Assembly (NCBI GenBank): GCA_014896455.1
Contig: JADBKJ010000004.1
Span: 1 to 64,000, forward strand
DNA length: 64,000 bases
Reading direction: 5' to 3'
From: Thermoanaerobacter sp.
Lineage (GTDB): Bacteria > Bacillota > Thermoanaerobacteria > Thermoanaerobacterales > Thermoanaerobacteraceae
In this document: piece by piece, positions 41,014-51,747 of the stretch
Numbering within the stretch: the first letter of the stretch is position 1
Layout of the letters: each line of letters opens with the position of its first letter
The notes under the pieces: model-generated
Told to the model about the DNA's origin: nothing
Seen by the model: the letters and a program-made list of their open reading frames with translations, nothing else
Database searches by the model: none
Made by a program: the position numbers and the translations under genes

Positions 41014-42102
41014 CTATTCCTTAATGACAACCCCATTAGATATCTTAAAATAACAATCTCCTTTTAAATCTCTTTTTGTAGTATGGGTTATAAAAGTCTG
41101 AAAACCTTGCAATCTTTCTAATATATATTTCTTTCTATTTTCATCTAACTCTGACATTACATCATCCAGAAGCAGTATGGGTTTTTCACCAGTCTCCTTT
41201 TTTAAAATTTCAAACTCTGATAATTTAAGGCATAAAGCCACTGTTCGCTGTTGGCCTTGAGAAGAATATACTCTCGAATCATAGCCGTTTATAATAATCT
41301 TAAAATCTTCCCTATGAGGTCCTACTTGTGTTGTAAGATATTTTAAATCTAAATCTATATTTTTTAATAGTTTTTCTTTTAATCTTTTTTTAACTATTTC
41401 TTTATCTGAAGCATCTTTAAGTCCAACACTATTTAGGTAGACAATTTCTGCTGTCTCATTGGAAATTTCAAGTAAAAATTTTTTTATATTAATTTCTACA
41501 TTTTTCAAGTAACTTTGTCTCACCACGATTATTTTTGCACCGTATTCTACTAATTGGTCATCGAAAACTTCTAGTATACTTCTACTTTTTCCCTCTTTTA
41601 TAGTCTTTAATAGTTTATTTCTATTTATTAGTATTCTGTTATATTGCATGAGGTTATAAAGATAATTCTTTTCAACCACAGATATACAAGAATCTAAATA
41701 TTTTCTGCGATAGGAAGGTCCTTCTTTTATTATGTTTAAATCTTCAGGAGAAAAAATGACTGTAAAAAGTTGACCTAAAAGTTCAGAAGTTGACTTTATT
41801 TTATTGCCATTTACTTTAATCACTTTATTTTCATTTTTCTTGTATCCAAATTCTATCTTTTTATCGTTATTTTCTTGACAAATTATTGCTTTTACATAAA
41901 AATAATCTTCTCCGAATTTTATTAGTTCTGTAGTTTTGCTCCCTCTAAAAGACCTTCCCATACTTAAAAGCCTAATACTTTCTAATAAATTACTCTTTCC
42001 TTGTGCATTTAAACCATAAAATATATTTATTCCTTTGCAAAATTCTATTTTTTGCTTTTGTAAATTTCTAAAATTGTCGACAAATAGCTCCTTCACATAC
42101 AA
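41014..42102 (-). CDS. recF: DNA replication and repair protein RecF
   Basis: A 362-residue SMC-like ATPase with Walker A GLNAQGKSNLLES (30-42), the signature YSSQGQQRTVALCLKLSE and Walker B LLLDDVMSELD. It works with RecO/RecR in gap repair. The start is TTG at 42102, with GAGG 8 bases upstream. Confidence 0.96.
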   Translation of the reverse strand: MYVKELFVDNFRNLQKQKIEFCKGINIFYGLNAQGKSNLLESIRLLSMGRSFRGSKTTELIKFGEDYFYVKAIICQENNDKKIEFGYKKNENKVIKVNGNKIKSTSELLGQLFTVIFSPEDLNIIKEGPSYRRKYLDSCISVVEKNYLYNLMQYNRILINRNKLLKTIKEGKSRSILEVFDDQLVEYGAKIIVVRQSYLKNVEINIKKFLLEISNETAEIVYLNSVGLKDASDKEIVKKRLKEKLLKNIDLDLKYLTTQVGPHREDFKIIINGYDSRVYSSQGQQRTVALCLKLSEFEILKKETGEKPILLLDDVMSELDENRKKYILERLQGFQTFITHTTKRDLKGDCYFKISNGVVIKE

Positions 42103-42112
42103 GTTAAATTCC

Positions 42113-42319
42113 TCACTTTATGATATAAGTTTTACCTTCTACCTCAATTATATCATTTTTGCGAAGTTTTTTACCTCTTTTTAATTCTATTGAGCCATTT
42201 ACTTTAACTTTTCCTTCTAAAATAAATTGCTTTGCTTGTCCTCCAGTTTGACATATTTTCATATATTTTAAAAATTGCCCTAAGGTAATATATTCCGTCT
42301 CTATAGGCACTTCTATCAT
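42113..42319 (-). CDS. yaaA: S4-domain RNA-binding protein YaaA
   Basis: A 68-residue S4-fold protein with TLGQFLKYMKICQTGGQAKQ and GKVKVNG, the RNA-binding core. It always lies between dnaN and recF in Firmicutes; the Bacillus protein (also named RlbA) is linked to ribosome biogenesis. Confidence 0.92.
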   Translation of the reverse strand: MIEVPIETEYITLGQFLKYMKICQTGGQAKQFILEGKVKVNGSIELKRGKKLRKNDIIEVEGKTYIIK

Positions 42320-42339
42320 TTAAAAAACACCTCTTATTT

Positions 42340-43452
42340 TTAATTGAGTTTTACAGGAAGTATCATATAAAGATAATTTTTACTTCCCATAGGTTTTATT
42401 ATTAACGGATTTATACTATTTATGAAATAAAGCGTTATTTCCTCTTCATCGATGGCTCTTAAAGAATCTAATAAATATCTTGAGTTAAAAGCGATCTCAA
42501 AAAACATTCCTTTTACATCGACTTCTATCTTTTCTACCATTTTACCTTTTTCAGAATTGGAAGAAACAGTAATAAATTTATCACCAATCTCAAACTTAAT
42601 CAAATTATTTTTGCTTTCTGCAATTAATGAAGCTCTTTCAATACTTTCAGTTAAAACTTCTCTTTTGACTACCACTTCAGTCTTATAATCCTTTGGTAAA
42701 ACAGCATTATAGTTTATAAAGCTTCCTTCTAAAAGCCTCGATATTACCTTTGTATTTTCAATTTGGAATAACACTTGATTAGCAGTGTGGTATATCTTTA
42801 TCTCTGTTTCCTCATCTTTTAAGATTCTGTATATCTCTTCTAAAGTTTTACCTGGAATTACTATAGAATATTGTTCTATATCTTCGTCAAAGAATTTTTC
42901 CTCACCCTTATAAGAATATATAGCCATTCTAAATCCATCTAAAGCTACTGCTTTAACTTCATTTTGAAGCACTTCGAATAGAACACCAGTCAAAATAGGT
43001 CTTGTTTGCTCCTGGGCAATACAAAAGACTGTTTTTCTTATTAGGTCTTTTAGAATATTTTGCGCCAATTTAAAAGAATTTTCTCTAGATACTTGAGGGA
43101 TTTCAGGAAATTCTACAGCGTCACTTCCTGCAATAGTGAAATTTATGCTATCGCAAACTACATTTACCGTGTTTTGAAAATCACTTTCTACTTTTACTTC
43201 TCCCTCTGGCAATTTTCGAACTAGTTCTGAAAAAATTTTTGCAGGTACAACTATTTCTCCCTCTTCTTCTACTACTGCAGGAATTTGACACTCTATCCCT
43301 ATGTCCAAATCAGTTCCTGAAAATTTGACTTGACCTTTCAAAGCTGAAATTTTAATGCCTTGAAGAATAGGAAGAGTAGTTCGGGAAGATACCCCCCTTA
43401 TTGCAATATTTACTCCTTCAAATAATGAATTTTTATCACACACAAATTTCAT
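42340..43452 (-). CDS. dnaN: DNA polymerase III beta sliding clamp
   Basis: A 370-residue protein with three repeated clamp domains and the C-terminal family ending NYLYMILPVKL. The ATG at 43452 was chosen (MKFVCDKNSLFEGV), 6 bases after AGGAGTG; an in-frame GTG 9 bases earlier is part of that site. It forms the ring that tethers the polymerase. Confidence 0.97.
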   Translation of the reverse strand: MKFVCDKNSLFEGVNIAIRGVSSRTTLPILQGIKISALKGQVKFSGTDLDIGIECQIPAVVEEEGEIVVPAKIFSELVRKLPEGEVKVESDFQNTVNVVCDSINFTIAGSDAVEFPEIPQVSRENSFKLAQNILKDLIRKTVFCIAQEQTRPILTGVLFEVLQNEVKAVALDGFRMAIYSYKGEEKFFDEDIEQYSIVIPGKTLEEIYRILKDEETEIKIYHTANQVLFQIENTKVISRLLEGSFINYNAVLPKDYKTEVVVKREVLTESIERASLIAESKNNLIKFEIGDKFITVSSNSEKGKMVEKIEVDVKGMFFEIAFNSRYLLDSLRAIDEEEITLYFINSINPLIIKPMGSKNYLYMILPVKLN

Positions 43453-43649
43453 TTTTTTCACTCCTGTTTTTGAGAATATTTTTTTGAATCAAATCATACA
43501 ATAAATAAGATAAGTATCTAGTAGTCGTAGTAATAGAAAGTGTTAGTTTGTTAGTAATGGTTTGTGAAGCAGAGAAAAAGTCGATAATTGTCTGTGAATA
43601 AATTTTGGACAATCATTTAAAATTATTAACAATATTCACAGGCGAAAAA
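43453..43649. other. dnaA-dnaN intergenic region with DnaA-box-like sites
   Basis: The gap contains TGTGAATAA (43593-43601, one mismatch from the DnaA consensus) and ATATTCACA (43632-43640). The region may be a secondary origin cluster or an autoregulatory site, as in bipartite Firmicute origins. The dnaN promoter should lie here, but I cannot fix it with confidence. Confidence 0.5.
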
Positions 43650-43688
43650 TTTTAAAACATATAAACAGGGTTATCCCTGTTTATATGT
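43650..43688 (-). terminator. Terminator after dnaA
   Basis: A perfect 14-bp stem, ACATATAAACAGGG with its complement around TTAT, followed on the minus strand by TTTTAAAATTTTT. It starts at the last base of the dnaA stop codon. Confidence 0.9.
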
Positions 43689-45019
43689 TAAAAACCTTTT
43701 ATTCTCTTTTTAAGTTCCTCAATCTGCCTTGAGAGAAGTTCGTCTTGCTTTATTTCATTAGAAATTTTTTCATAGGCATGTATTACAGTAGTATGGTCTT
43801 TTCCAAATTCTTCTCCTATCTTTGGAAGAGATAAATCTGTCAATTCTCTTGCTAAGTACATGGCAATTTGTCGAGGATAAGCTATGTTTTTTGTTCTCTT
43901 GCGGGACCTGAAGTCTTCTAGTTTTATGTTATAGTACTTGCAAACTTCTTCTTGTATGAGTTTTACAGTTATTTTTCTTGTTTTGTTACCTACAATTTCC
44001 TTTAGGGCATGCTTTGTTAATTCTAAGTCTATATTAGATTTTGTAAGATTTGAAAAAGCTACGATTCTTATTAGTGCTCCTTCTAATTCTCTTATGTTTG
44101 ATTGGATTTTTTCTGCCACATAAGCTAAAACTTCGTCGGGGATATTGAGATTTTCTGTTTGAGCTTTCTTTTTAAGTATTGCTATTCTTGTCTCATAATC
44201 TGGTGGCTGTATATCCGCGATTAAACCCCACTCAAACCTTGACCTTAGCCTTTCTTCTAGAGTTGGGATTTCTTTTGGTGGTCTGTCACTAGAGATAACT
44301 ATTTGTTTGTTTGCTTCGTAAAGGGTGTTAAAAGTATGGAAAAATTCTTCTTGAGTTCGTTCTTTTTTGGCTATAAATTGAATATCATCTATTAGAAGGA
44401 CATCAATATTTCTGTACTTGTTTCTAAATTCTTCATTTTTATCGTCTTTTATGGAGTTAACCAACTCGTTGGTAAACGTTTCTGACGTGACGTACATTAT
44501 TTTGTAGCCACTTTGATGTTTATTAATAAAGTGCCCTATTGCATGCATTAAATGGGTTTTTCCTAAACCTACTCCTCCATAAATAAATAAAGGATTATAA
44601 GCTTTTGCTGGAGCTTGAGCTACTGCAAGACAAGCAGCATGAGCAAGTTTATTGCTGTTTCCAACTACGAAAGTATCAAAGGTATATTTTGGATTTAGAG
44701 TAGAAAGAGTGGTGGATTCAGTTAGGTTTTCTTTTTCTAAGGATTCTTTGATTTCTCTATATTCTTCTTCATCTTCTGATAATATTTTTATCTCGTATAG
44801 TTTATTTGTAGCTTTTGATGTAGCGTCGTAGATAATATTTATATATCTTCCATTTATTATATTTTTTGTAAAAGTATTGGGAGTGCTTAAAAATAATACA
44901 TTATCGATGATTGTTAAGGGCTTTATGTGAACTAGCCAAGTGTTATAGCTGGTGGGGGTAAGCTCGCTCTTTATGACCTCCACTATCCTCTCCCATATTT
45001 GACGATGATCTCCATACAT
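43688..45019 (-). CDS. dnaA: Chromosomal replication initiator DnaA
   Basis: A 443-residue AAA+ initiator. Domain I is at the N-terminus ([20 protein letters not shown]), followed by Walker [16 protein letters not shown], Walker [10 protein letters not shown] and the domain IV DNA-binding motif [14 protein letters not shown]. The ATG at 45019 follows TAGGAGGT by 6 bases. It binds the boxes in the adjacent region at 45044-45463. Confidence 0.98.
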   Translation of the reverse strand: MYGDHRQIWERIVEVIKSELTPTSYNTWLVHIKPLTIIDNVLFLSTPNTFTKNIINGRYINIIYDATSKATNKLYEIKILSEDEEEYREIKESLEKENLTESTTLSTLNPKYTFDTFVVGNSNKLAHAACLAVAQAPAKAYNPLFIYGGVGLGKTHLMHAIGHFINKHQSGYKIMYVTSETFTNELVNSIKDDKNEEFRNKYRNIDVLLIDDIQFIAKKERTQEEFFHTFNTLYEANKQIVISSDRPPKEIPTLEERLRSRFEWGLIADIQPPDYETRIAILKKKAQTENLNIPDEVLAYVAEKIQSNIRELEGALIRIVAFSNLTKSNIDLELTKHALKEIVGNKTRKITVKLIQEEVCKYYNIKLEDFRSRKRTKNIAYPRQIAMYLARELTDLSLPKIGEEFGKDHTTVIHAYEKISNEIKQDELLSRQIEELKKRIKGF

Positions 45020-45043
45020 TGTATGACCTCCTAAGCCCATCAA

Positions 45044-45463
45044 TAAAATGTGGATAACTTATTTAAAAGGGTGGCATAATATATTATCGGTATAAGTTAG
45101 TTGTTAATAAATAAAATTTAGTTTTGTGAATTTTTTAATTTGATAACTTTTTCAAAAACACATGTGCAGATATTGTTGATAAAAGATATTTTGATAAAAA
45201 AACTGATAAAAAAATTAAAATACATTGATTATAAATGTAGTGAATAAGAAAACTAACATTTAAATAACAACTTATTCACAATTTTATCAACAACTTGTGA
45301 ATAAGTTGTTATTTTTGTGGCTACACTTTATTTAAGTTATCAACAGCTTAATTTTATAATAGCAAATTATCAACAGATTATCAATAAGAAAAATAATTTT
45401 GTCTACAGCTGTGTGTAGATAATTCTTAAGTTGTTGATAACTTGCTTATTTTAAAAAGTCTTG
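45044..45463. other. oriC: Chromosomal origin of replication (oriC)
   Basis: The gap between divergent dnaA and rpmH holds many DnaA-box-like 9-mers: TGTGGATAA (45049, perfect box), TTATTCACA (45272), TGTGAATAA (45296), and the variant TTATCAACA or its complement at 45174, 45284, 45337, 45367 and 45432. The stretch at about 45180-45260 is extremely AT-rich and could be the unwinding element. The TTATCAACA variant outnumbers the classical TTATCCACA. Location, box density and strand switch make the assignment firm. Confidence 0.93.
45263..45313. repeat. 19-bp perfect inverted repeat inside oriC
   Basis: AATAACAACTTATTCACAA (45263-45281) is repeated as its exact complement at 45295-45313 around a 13-base loop that itself contains TTATCAACA. 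Each arm contains a DnaA box, so the structure presents two facing boxes plus a third in the centre. Confidence 0.85.
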
Positions 45464-45492
45464 TTGACATCCTCCTTAATTAACGTTATAAT
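45464..45492 (+). promoter_or_regulatory. Promoter of the rpmH operon
   Basis: TTGACA (45464-45469), a 17-base spacer and TATAAT (45487-45492): a perfect sigma-A consensus 36 bases before the rpmH start. Confidence 0.93.
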
Positions 45493-45528
45493 TTTTATAG
45501 CATTTTTTAGGTTTTAGGAGGTGTGGCA

Positions 45529-45663
45529 ATGCTTCGCACTTATCAACCCAAAAAAAGACATAGAAAAAAAGTACATGGTTTTAGGAAGAGAATGTCTACC
45601 AAAAGTGGTCGCAATGTCTTAAAAAGAAGAAGACAAAAAGGTAGACATAGATTGACAGCGTGA
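45529..45663 (+). CDS. rpmH: 50S ribosomal protein L34
   Basis: A 44-residue, very basic protein, [20 protein letters not shown] followed by [20 protein letters not shown], the canonical L34. AGGAGG lies upstream with good spacing. It heads the rpmH-rnpA-yidD-yidC-jag group. Confidence 0.98.
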   Translation: MLRTYQPKKRHRKKVHGFRKRMSTKSGRNVLKRRRQKGRHRLTA

Positions 45664-45683
45664 GGCCTTTAAGGCCTTTTTTA
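45662..45683 (+). terminator. Attenuator-like terminator between rpmH and rnpA
   Basis: AGGCCTT and AAGGCCT form a short stem followed by TTTTT. It overlaps the rpmH stop, so it probably lowers rnpA expression relative to rpmH by partial termination. Confidence 0.6.
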
Positions 45684-45699
45684 CAATCCGGAGGTATAA

Positions 45700-46050
45700 A
45701 TGAGTAATAAGATTATAAAAATTAAAAAAAGTTATGAATTTAAAAAAGTTTATTCTAATGGAAAATCTGTTGCTAATCAGTTTGTTATAATGTATTATAT
45801 GGAAAATAATTTAGGTTTTAATAGAGTTGGCTATTCAGTGAGTAAAAAAATAGGTAAAAGCGTGGTAAGAAATAGAGTTAGAAGGCTTTTACAAGAAAGT
45901 TTTAGACTTTTAAATATTGAGATAAAAGTGGGTTTTGATATGATTTTTGTCGCAAGGGGGAAAATTGTAGAGGCTGATTTTCACACTTTAAAAAATTCCA
46001 TGAGAAAATTGATTATGAAAACACCTATTTATGCGGGGAATGAAAGATGA
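45700..46050 (+). CDS. rnpA: Ribonuclease P protein component
   Basis: A 116-residue basic protein with the RNR motif [18 protein letters not shown] (51-68). It binds RNase P RNA for tRNA 5' maturation; the RNA gene is not in the window. Its stop overlaps the yidD start by 4 bases. Confidence 0.96.
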   Translation: MSNKIIKIKKSYEFKKVYSNGKSVANQFVIMYYMENNLGFNRVGYSVSKKIGKSVVRNRVRRLLQESFRLLNIEIKVGFDMIFVARGKIVEADFHTLKNSMRKLIMKTPIYAGNER

Positions 46051-46256
46051 AAAATGTTGTTATTTTTTTAATCAAGTTGTATCAAAGATATATTTCGCCT
46101 ATGAAGCCAAGAACCTGTAGATTTTATCCAACTTGTTCTCAATATTCTATAGAAGCAATATCAAAGCATGGACTTTTAAAGGGCGGAATTATGTCAATTT
46201 GGCGGATTTTAAGGTGTAATCCCTTTAATCCTGGGGGATATGACCCTGTAAAATAA
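46047..46256 (+). CDS. yidD: Membrane protein insertion efficiency factor YidD
   Basis: A 69-residue protein with the full family signature [20 protein letters not shown] and the ending [22 protein letters not shown], including the conserved cysteines. It assists YidC-dependent membrane insertion and is peripheral at the membrane. Confidence 0.96.
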   Translation: MKNVVIFLIKLYQRYISPMKPRTCRFYPTCSQYSIEAISKHGLLKGGIMSIWRILRCNPFNPGGYDPVK

Positions 46257-46273
46257 ATTTTTGGAGGTATATT

Positions 46274-46894
46274 ATGGCAACAATTGCTATGTATTTAGGA
46301 CAATTGTTAGAATTTATACATCATTATGTAGGAAATTATGGTATCGCTATAATTATTTTTACTATTTTAATAAGGATACTTCTTTTGCCTTTTTATATAC
46401 AGCAAATGAGCACAATGAAAAAGATGAAAGAAATACAGCCTCTTGTAGAAGAACTTCAAAAGAAGTATGCTAAAGACCCTCAAAAATTAAACATGGAAAC
46501 AATGAAATTGTATCAAGAGAAAAAAGTGAATCCTTTTGGTGGATGTTTACCTATGCTTTTGCCTTTGATAATATTGTGGCCGCTTTTTACGATGCTGAGA
46601 ACCTATCCAGCTTTTTCAACTGCTTCTTTTTTGTGGATGCATAGCCTTGCACAAAAGGACCCTTATTATATAATTCCTATTTTAGCTACTGTGACTACTT
46701 ATATATCTTCTGCAATGGTAGCAACAGACAAAAGTCAAAATTCTATGAATATAATGATGTCAATTTTTATGGGATGGGTAACAGTTTCTTTGCCGGCAGG
46801 GGTAGGAATATATTGGGTTACAAGCAATATATTTCAGATAGTGCAGCAGTATATTTTTATGAGAGAGACCAATACTGCTAAGGGGGAATCATAA
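46274..46894 (+). CDS. yidC: Membrane protein insertase YidC/SpoIIIJ
   Basis: A 206-residue Oxa1-family insertase with five membrane segments and the conserved Arg in ILIRILLLPF (about 35), followed by the coiled hairpin KMKEIQPLVEELQKKYAKDP. It lacks an obvious lipoprotein signal, unlike the Bacillus protein. It has a GGAGG site just upstream. Confidence 0.94.
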   Translation: MATIAMYLGQLLEFIHHYVGNYGIAIIIFTILIRILLLPFYIQQMSTMKKMKEIQPLVEELQKKYAKDPQKLNMETMKLYQEKKVNPFGGCLPMLLPLIILWPLFTMLRTYPAFSTASFLWMHSLAQKDPYYIIPILATVTTYISSAMVATDKSQNSMNIMMSIFMGWVTVSLPAGVGIYWVTSNIFQIVQQYIFMRETNTAKGES

Positions 46895-46895
46895 G

Positions 46896-47516
46896 TTGAA
46901 AGAGCTTATAAGGACAGGTAAGACAGTGGAAGAAGCTGTAAATCTTGCTTTGAAGGAATTTGGCGTACCGAGGGAAATGGTAGAAATAGAAGTGTTGGAT
47001 GAAGGGGGTAAAGGTTTTCTAGGTCTTATAAGCAAGCAGGCAATAGTTAAAGTGATTTTAAAAGATGTAGTAAAGGAGAGTGCTAAAAATTTTTTACAGC
47101 AAGTAATTGAAGCGATGAAATTAGATGTTAAATTTGATGTAGAAGAAGATGAGGATACTATAAAGTTTAATTTATATGGAAAAAATGTAGGGTTGCTGAT
47201 AGGTCATAGGGGAGAGACATTAGATTCATTGCAATATCTTGTAAATGTCGTTGCTAGCAAGTATAGAGAATATGATAGATATAGAAGGATTATATTAGAT
47301 GCAGAAAATTATAGAAAAAGAAGGGAAGAGACTCTAATTAGGCTTGCAAAAAAATTAGCCAAACAAGTAATGGAGACAAAAGAAAGCGTTGAGTTAGAGC
47401 CGATGAGTCCTAATGAAAGGCGAATAATTCACATGGCTTTGCAGGACCATCCATATGTAGAGACTTATAGTGAAGGAGAAGAGCCTAATCGAAGAGTCAT
47501 AATAGCTTTAAAATAA
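46896..47516 (+). CDS. jag: RNA-binding protein Jag (KhpB)
   Basis: A 206-residue protein with the Jag N-terminal domain ([20 protein letters not shown]), a KH domain ([16 protein letters not shown], about 107-122) and a C-terminal R3H domain ([20 protein letters not shown]). It binds RNA and is coupled to SpoIIIJ/YidC genes. The start is TTG at 46896. Confidence 0.95.
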   Translation: MKELIRTGKTVEEAVNLALKEFGVPREMVEIEVLDEGGKGFLGLISKQAIVKVILKDVVKESAKNFLQQVIEAMKLDVKFDVEEDEDTIKFNLYGKNVGLLIGHRGETLDSLQYLVNVVASKYREYDRYRRIILDAENYRKRREETLIRLAKKLAKQVMETKESVELEPMSPNERRIIHMALQDHPYVETYSEGEEPNRRVIIALK

Positions 47517-47541
47517 TACCCTGTCAAGGGGGTTTTTTTAT
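47517..47541 (+). terminator. Weak terminator after jag
   Basis: CCCT-GTCA-AGGG with following TTTTTTT. The stem is short, so read-through into mnmE is likely. Confidence 0.5.
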
Positions 47542-47611
47542 ATTTTTGATTGAAAAGCCAAAAACATTGGTATATTATTTTTATAAGACAATTTTTTGGT
47601 TGGTGATGAAA

Positions 47612-48994
47612 ATGGTTTTTGATACAATTGCAGCTATTTCTACTTTTCCAGGAGAAGCAGGAATTGGAATAGTTAGAATAAGTGGAGATGATGCTTTAGA
47701 GATAATTTCAAAAATTTTTAAACCCTATAAGCCTAAAAATATAAAAAAGGTGAAAAGTCATACTTTGCACTATGGACACATAGTAGACCCAGAAACAGAA
47801 GATGTATATGACGAGGTTTTAGTATCTATTATGAAAAAACCTAATACTTATACCAGAGAAGATATAGTTGAAATAAATTGTCATGGAGGTATAGTAGTTA
47901 CTTCTAAAATTTTGGAATTAGTATTAAAACAAGGTGCTCGTTTAGCTGAACCAGGGGAATTTACAAAAAGAGCTTTTTTAAATGGGCGAATTGATTTATC
48001 TCAAGCCGAAGCAGTTATAGATATAATTACCGCTAAGACTATGCTTGCTAATAAATACGCTCAAAAGCAGTTATCAGGTCATATAGGGCAAAAGATGAAA
48101 GAATTAAAAGACAAAATCATGGGTCTACTGGTCCATCTTTTAGCTTTAATAGATTTTCCTGAAGATGATGTGGAGGAACTTGAGAGAAAAGAAATATTAG
48201 AAACTGCTAAGGAAATAGTGGAAGATATAGATAAACTTATTGCATCTTCTGAAAGTGGTAGAATTATAAGAGAAGGACTTAAAACTGCTATAATTGGTAA
48301 ACCAAATGTGGGTAAATCCTCTCTTTTAAACGCCTTATTGAAAGAAAATAGAGCTATTGTCACGGACATACCAGGAACTACCAGGGATATTATTGAAGAA
48401 TATGTTAATGTAAAAGGTATTCCAATAAAACTTATTGATACGGCAGGAATTAGAGATACAGATGAATTAGTAGAAAAAATAGGGGTTGCTAAAAGCAAAG
48501 AAGTTCTGGCGGAAGCAGATTTAATATTGTTTGTGCTGGATGCCTCAAGAGAGTTAACTAAAGAAGACTACGAAATTTTCGACATTTTGGCAGGTAAAAA
48601 TATTGTATTTGTGTTGAATAAAATTGATTTATCTAAAAAAATTGATGAAAAAGAATTAAAAAATCTTACCAAAGATGGTATAATAATAGAGGTTTCCGCT
48701 GTTGAAAAAATTGGGCTACAAGAATTGGAAGACGCAATATACAATTTGGTTTTTAAGGGAAATGTAAATGTTAAGGAAGACGAAATAATTACAAATTCAA
48801 GACACAAGGAAGCCCTTATCAATGCAAAAAAATATATGGAAAGTGTTGTAGAAGCCATTGAGATGGAGTATAGTGAGGATTTAATTACAATTGATTTAAA
48901 TGCAGCTCTTGAGCAAATAGGGAAAATTACTGGTGAAACAGCAACTGAAGATTTAATAAATCAAATTTTTGAAAGATTTTGTGTGGGAAAGTAG
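47612..48994 (+). CDS. mnmE: tRNA modification GTPase MnmE
   Basis: A 460-residue protein of normal length. It has the N-terminal formyl-THF-binding domain ([20 protein letters not shown] region), the G domain with [22 protein letters not shown] and NKID, and the C-terminal CxGK motif FCVGK. With MnmG it makes cmnm5U34 in tRNA. The ATG at 47612 was chosen for GGTG 6 bases upstream; the longer frame adds 22 unlikely residues. Confidence 0.96.
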   Translation: MVFDTIAAISTFPGEAGIGIVRISGDDALEIISKIFKPYKPKNIKKVKSHTLHYGHIVDPETEDVYDEVLVSIMKKPNTYTREDIVEINCHGGIVVTSKILELVLKQGARLAEPGEFTKRAFLNGRIDLSQAEAVIDIITAKTMLANKYAQKQLSGHIGQKMKELKDKIMGLLVHLLALIDFPEDDVEELERKEILETAKEIVEDIDKLIASSESGRIIREGLKTAIIGKPNVGKSSLLNALLKENRAIVTDIPGTTRDIIEEYVNVKGIPIKLIDTAGIRDTDELVEKIGVAKSKEVLAEADLILFVLDASRELTKEDYEIFDILAGKNIVFVLNKIDLSKKIDEKELKNLTKDGIIIEVSAVEKIGLQELEDAIYNLVFKGNVNVKEDEIITNSRHKEALINAKKYMESVVEAIEMEYSEDLITIDLNAALEQIGKITGETATEDLINQIFERFCVGK

Positions 48995-49003
48995 GTGAAA
49001 AGT

Positions 49004-50905
49004 ATGAGATTTATGGCTGGAGAATATGATGTGGCAGTTGTTGGGTTGGGACATGCGGGTAGTGAGGCTGCTCTCGCTTGTGCAAGGTTAGGACTTAAAA
49101 CAGTAGGTTTTGCCGTAAACTTAGATTCTATTGCTTTGATGGCTTGCAATCCTTCTATTGGTGGTCCTGCCAAGGCTCAGTTGGTAAGAGAGATTGACGC
49201 TTTAGGCGGGGAAATGGCTATAAATACTGACAAATCGTTACTACAAATTCGCACTTTAAATACCAGTAAAGGCCCTGCTGTAAGGTCTTTGAGAGCACAA
49301 GTTGACAAAAAACTTTACCAGATGAACATGAAGTACACTTTAGAAAGACAAGAAAACCTTGATATAAAACAGGCAGAAATTGTAGACATTTTGGTAGAAG
49401 ATAACAAAGTCACGGGAGTTGTGACAAAATTAGGCGCGATGTATAAATGTAAAGCTTGCATTATTACTACAGGAACCTTCTTAAAAGGAAGGGTTATAAT
49501 TGGTGATGTAAGTTTTAACAGTGGACCTAGCGGGCTTTTTCCAGCTAATGAGCTTTCTGAGACTTTGAAAAGATTAGGTTTTAAATTGATGAGATTTAAA
49601 ACAGGTACTCCTGCTAGAGTTGATAAAAGAAGCATTGATTTTTCCAAAATGGAAATACAGCCGGGGGATGAAGTTATTACTCCTTTTTCCTATATGCATG
49701 ATAAAATTGAAATAGAACAGTTACCCTGTTGGCTTACTTATACGAATAAAAGAACTCATGAAATAATAATGGCAAATATTGACCGTTCTCCTCTTTTTAG
49801 TGGTGAAATAACAGGGGTAGGAGTAAGATACTGTCCCTCTATTGAAGATAAAGTTGTAAAATTTCCCCACAAAGAAAGGCATCAAATTTTTATTGAGCCA
49901 GAAGGATTGAATACTTATGAGATGTATGTACAAGGCATGTCTTCTAGTTTACCTGAAGATGTACAACTGGAATTTTTGAGGACTGTTCCCGGTCTTGAAA
50001 ATGTAAGAGTGATGAGACCAGCTTACGCTATTGAATATGACTGTATAGACTCAACACAATTAAAGGCTACTTTAGAATCTAAAAAAATTGAAGGGTTGTA
50101 CTTTGCAGGACAAGTCAATGGCACATCTGGATATGAAGAAGCGGCTGCTCAAGGTCTGATGGCGGGAATAAATGCTGCTATGAAGCTTTTAAACAAACCT
50201 CCTGTAATTTTGGATAGGTCTCAAGCTTATATAGGAGTGCTAATTGATGATTTAGTGACAAAAGGTACAAATGAGCCTTATAGGATGCTTACTTCGAGAG
50301 CAGAATATAGACTTCTATTAAGACAAGATAACGCAGATTTTAGATTGACAGAACTAGGGTATAAAATTGGCCTTGTAACAGAAGAAAGATATCAAAAATT
50401 TTTAAAGAAGAAGATCCAGTTAGAAAAAGAGATGCAAAGACTTCCTGGCGTCATGGTAAGACCTTCTGAGGAAGTCAACAATTTTCTCATTTCTAAAGGA
50501 AGTACTCCTTTAGTTACAGGAGTTGACCTTTACACTTTGCTAAAGCGACCTGAAATTGATTATAAGGCTACTAAATTTTTGGATAGAGATAGGCCACATG
50601 ATATTTTAGATAGTGTGGCTGAGCAAATAGACATAAATATTAAATATGAAGGATATATAATGAAACAACTGAGACAAGTTGAACACTTTAAAGCATTGGA
50701 AAACAAAAAAATTCCAGAAGATATTGATTATTATCAAATTTATGGTTTGAGCAATGAAGCAAAAGAAAAATTGACAAAAATAAGACCTACTTCAATTGGA
50801 CAAGCTTCTCGTATTTCAGGAGTTTCGCCTGCTGATATTTCTGTGCTTTTAATTTACATGCAGCAGTTAAGGAGAAATAAAGAAGATGAAGAACAAATCG
50901 GTTGA
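49004..50905 (+). CDS. mnmG: tRNA uridine-34 modification enzyme MnmG
   Basis: A 633-residue FAD enzyme with the dinucleotide motif [22 protein letters not shown] (starting near residue 9), [22 protein letters not shown] and the C-terminal GISPADI-like [12 protein letters not shown]. The ATG at 49004 follows AGGTG by 6 bases; the in-frame GTG at 48995 belongs to that site. It overlaps rsmG. Confidence 0.96.
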   Translation: MRFMAGEYDVAVVGLGHAGSEAALACARLGLKTVGFAVNLDSIALMACNPSIGGPAKAQLVREIDALGGEMAINTDKSLLQIRTLNTSKGPAVRSLRAQVDKKLYQMNMKYTLERQENLDIKQAEIVDILVEDNKVTGVVTKLGAMYKCKACIITTGTFLKGRVIIGDVSFNSGPSGLFPANELSETLKRLGFKLMRFKTGTPARVDKRSIDFSKMEIQPGDEVITPFSYMHDKIEIEQLPCWLTYTNKRTHEIIMANIDRSPLFSGEITGVGVRYCPSIEDKVVKFPHKERHQIFIEPEGLNTYEMYVQGMSSSLPEDVQLEFLRTVPGLENVRVMRPAYAIEYDCIDSTQLKATLESKKIEGLYFAGQVNGTSGYEEAAAQGLMAGINAAMKLLNKPPVILDRSQAYIGVLIDDLVTKGTNEPYRMLTSRAEYRLLLRQDNADFRLTELGYKIGLVTEERYQKFLKKKIQLEKEMQRLPGVMVRPSEEVNNFLISKGSTPLVTGVDLYTLLKRPEIDYKATKFLDRDRPHDILDSVAEQIDINIKYEGYIMKQLRQVEHFKALENKKIPEDIDYYQIYGLSNEAKEKLTKIRPTSIGQASRISGVSPADISVLLIYMQQLRRNKEDEEQIG

Positions 50906-51608
50906 TATGCTAATTGAGGGTGCTAGAGAGTGGGGTATATTTTTGGAAATGTTCCATGTGGAACATTTCCAAAAATATTATGCTCTTTTATTGGAATGGA
51001 ATCAGAAGATGAATTTAACGGCAATTACAGAAGAAAAGGAAGTTGTGATTAAGCATTTTTTAGATAGTTTATCTGTAGTTAAAAGTGGAAAAATAAAAGG
51101 GGATGAAAAAATTATAGACGTTGGTACAGGGGCTGGTTTTCCTTCTATTCCTTTAAAAATTGTGTTTTCTAAATTAAAAGCTACTCTTTTAGACTCTTCT
51201 AAAAAAAGAATTACTTTTTTAGAAGAGGTTGTAAATAAATTGGGTATAAATGAAATAGAATTAATTCATGGAAGAGCAGAAGATATAGGAAAAGACATAA
51301 AATATAGAGAACAATTTGATTTATCTGTTGCAAGAGCTGTTGCACCTTTAAATGTTTTATTGGAATATACTCTTCCTTTTGTACAAGTAGGTGGTTATTT
51401 TATTGCTTTAAAAGGAAGAGAAGTTGAGGAAGAAATAAAAAGCAGTCAAAAAGCCTTAAAGGAGTTAAAAGGGGAAATTGAGGAGGTAAAGCAAATTAGA
51501 CTTCCCTTTAGTGATATACTTCATCATTTGATAATTATAAGAAAAGGGGATAACTGTCCTCTGAAATATCCTAGAAAGGCCAATGCTATAAGAAAGGCTC
51601 CTTTGTGA
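50886..51608 (+). CDS. rsmG: 16S rRNA (guanine-527-N7) methyltransferase RsmG
   Basis: A 240-residue SAM methyltransferase with the motif [15 protein letters not shown] and [14 protein letters not shown]. It methylates G527 of 16S rRNA. AGGAG lies 8 bases before the ATG, inside mnmG (20-base overlap). The codons for MFHVEHF carry a parS site, a DNA signal embedded in the coding sequence. Confidence 0.95.
   Translation: MKNKSVDMLIEGAREWGIFLEMFHVEHFQKYYALLLEWNQKMNLTAITEEKEVVIKHFLDSLSVVKSGKIKGDEKIIDVGTGAGFPSIPLKIVFSKLKATLLDSSKKRITFLEEVVNKLGINEIELIHGRAEDIGKDIKYREQFDLSVARAVAPLNVLLEYTLPFVQVGGYFIALKGREVEEEIKSSQKALKELKGEIEEVKQIRLPFSDILHHLIIIRKGDNCPLKYPRKANAIRKAPL
50950..50965. promoter_or_regulatory. 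parS: parS site within rsmG
   Basis: TGTTCCATGTGGAACA is a perfect 16-bp palindrome, one central base pair away from the Bacillus consensus (TGTTCCACGTGGAACA). It should be the loading site for the ParB encoded 3.4 kb downstream. An identical copy lies at 53418-53433. Confidence 0.92.
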
Positions 51609-51747
51609 AGTTAGAAGTTTGTCATTAATGCACTTTACGCATAAAAGTGTAATGTCTTTATGATATGTTGGCATTTTGCATAAGTGAATGACTTAGCAGC
51701 CCGGCACTAAACTTAAACATGTTTTGGCTAGTGTGTTTAGTTGAGTT

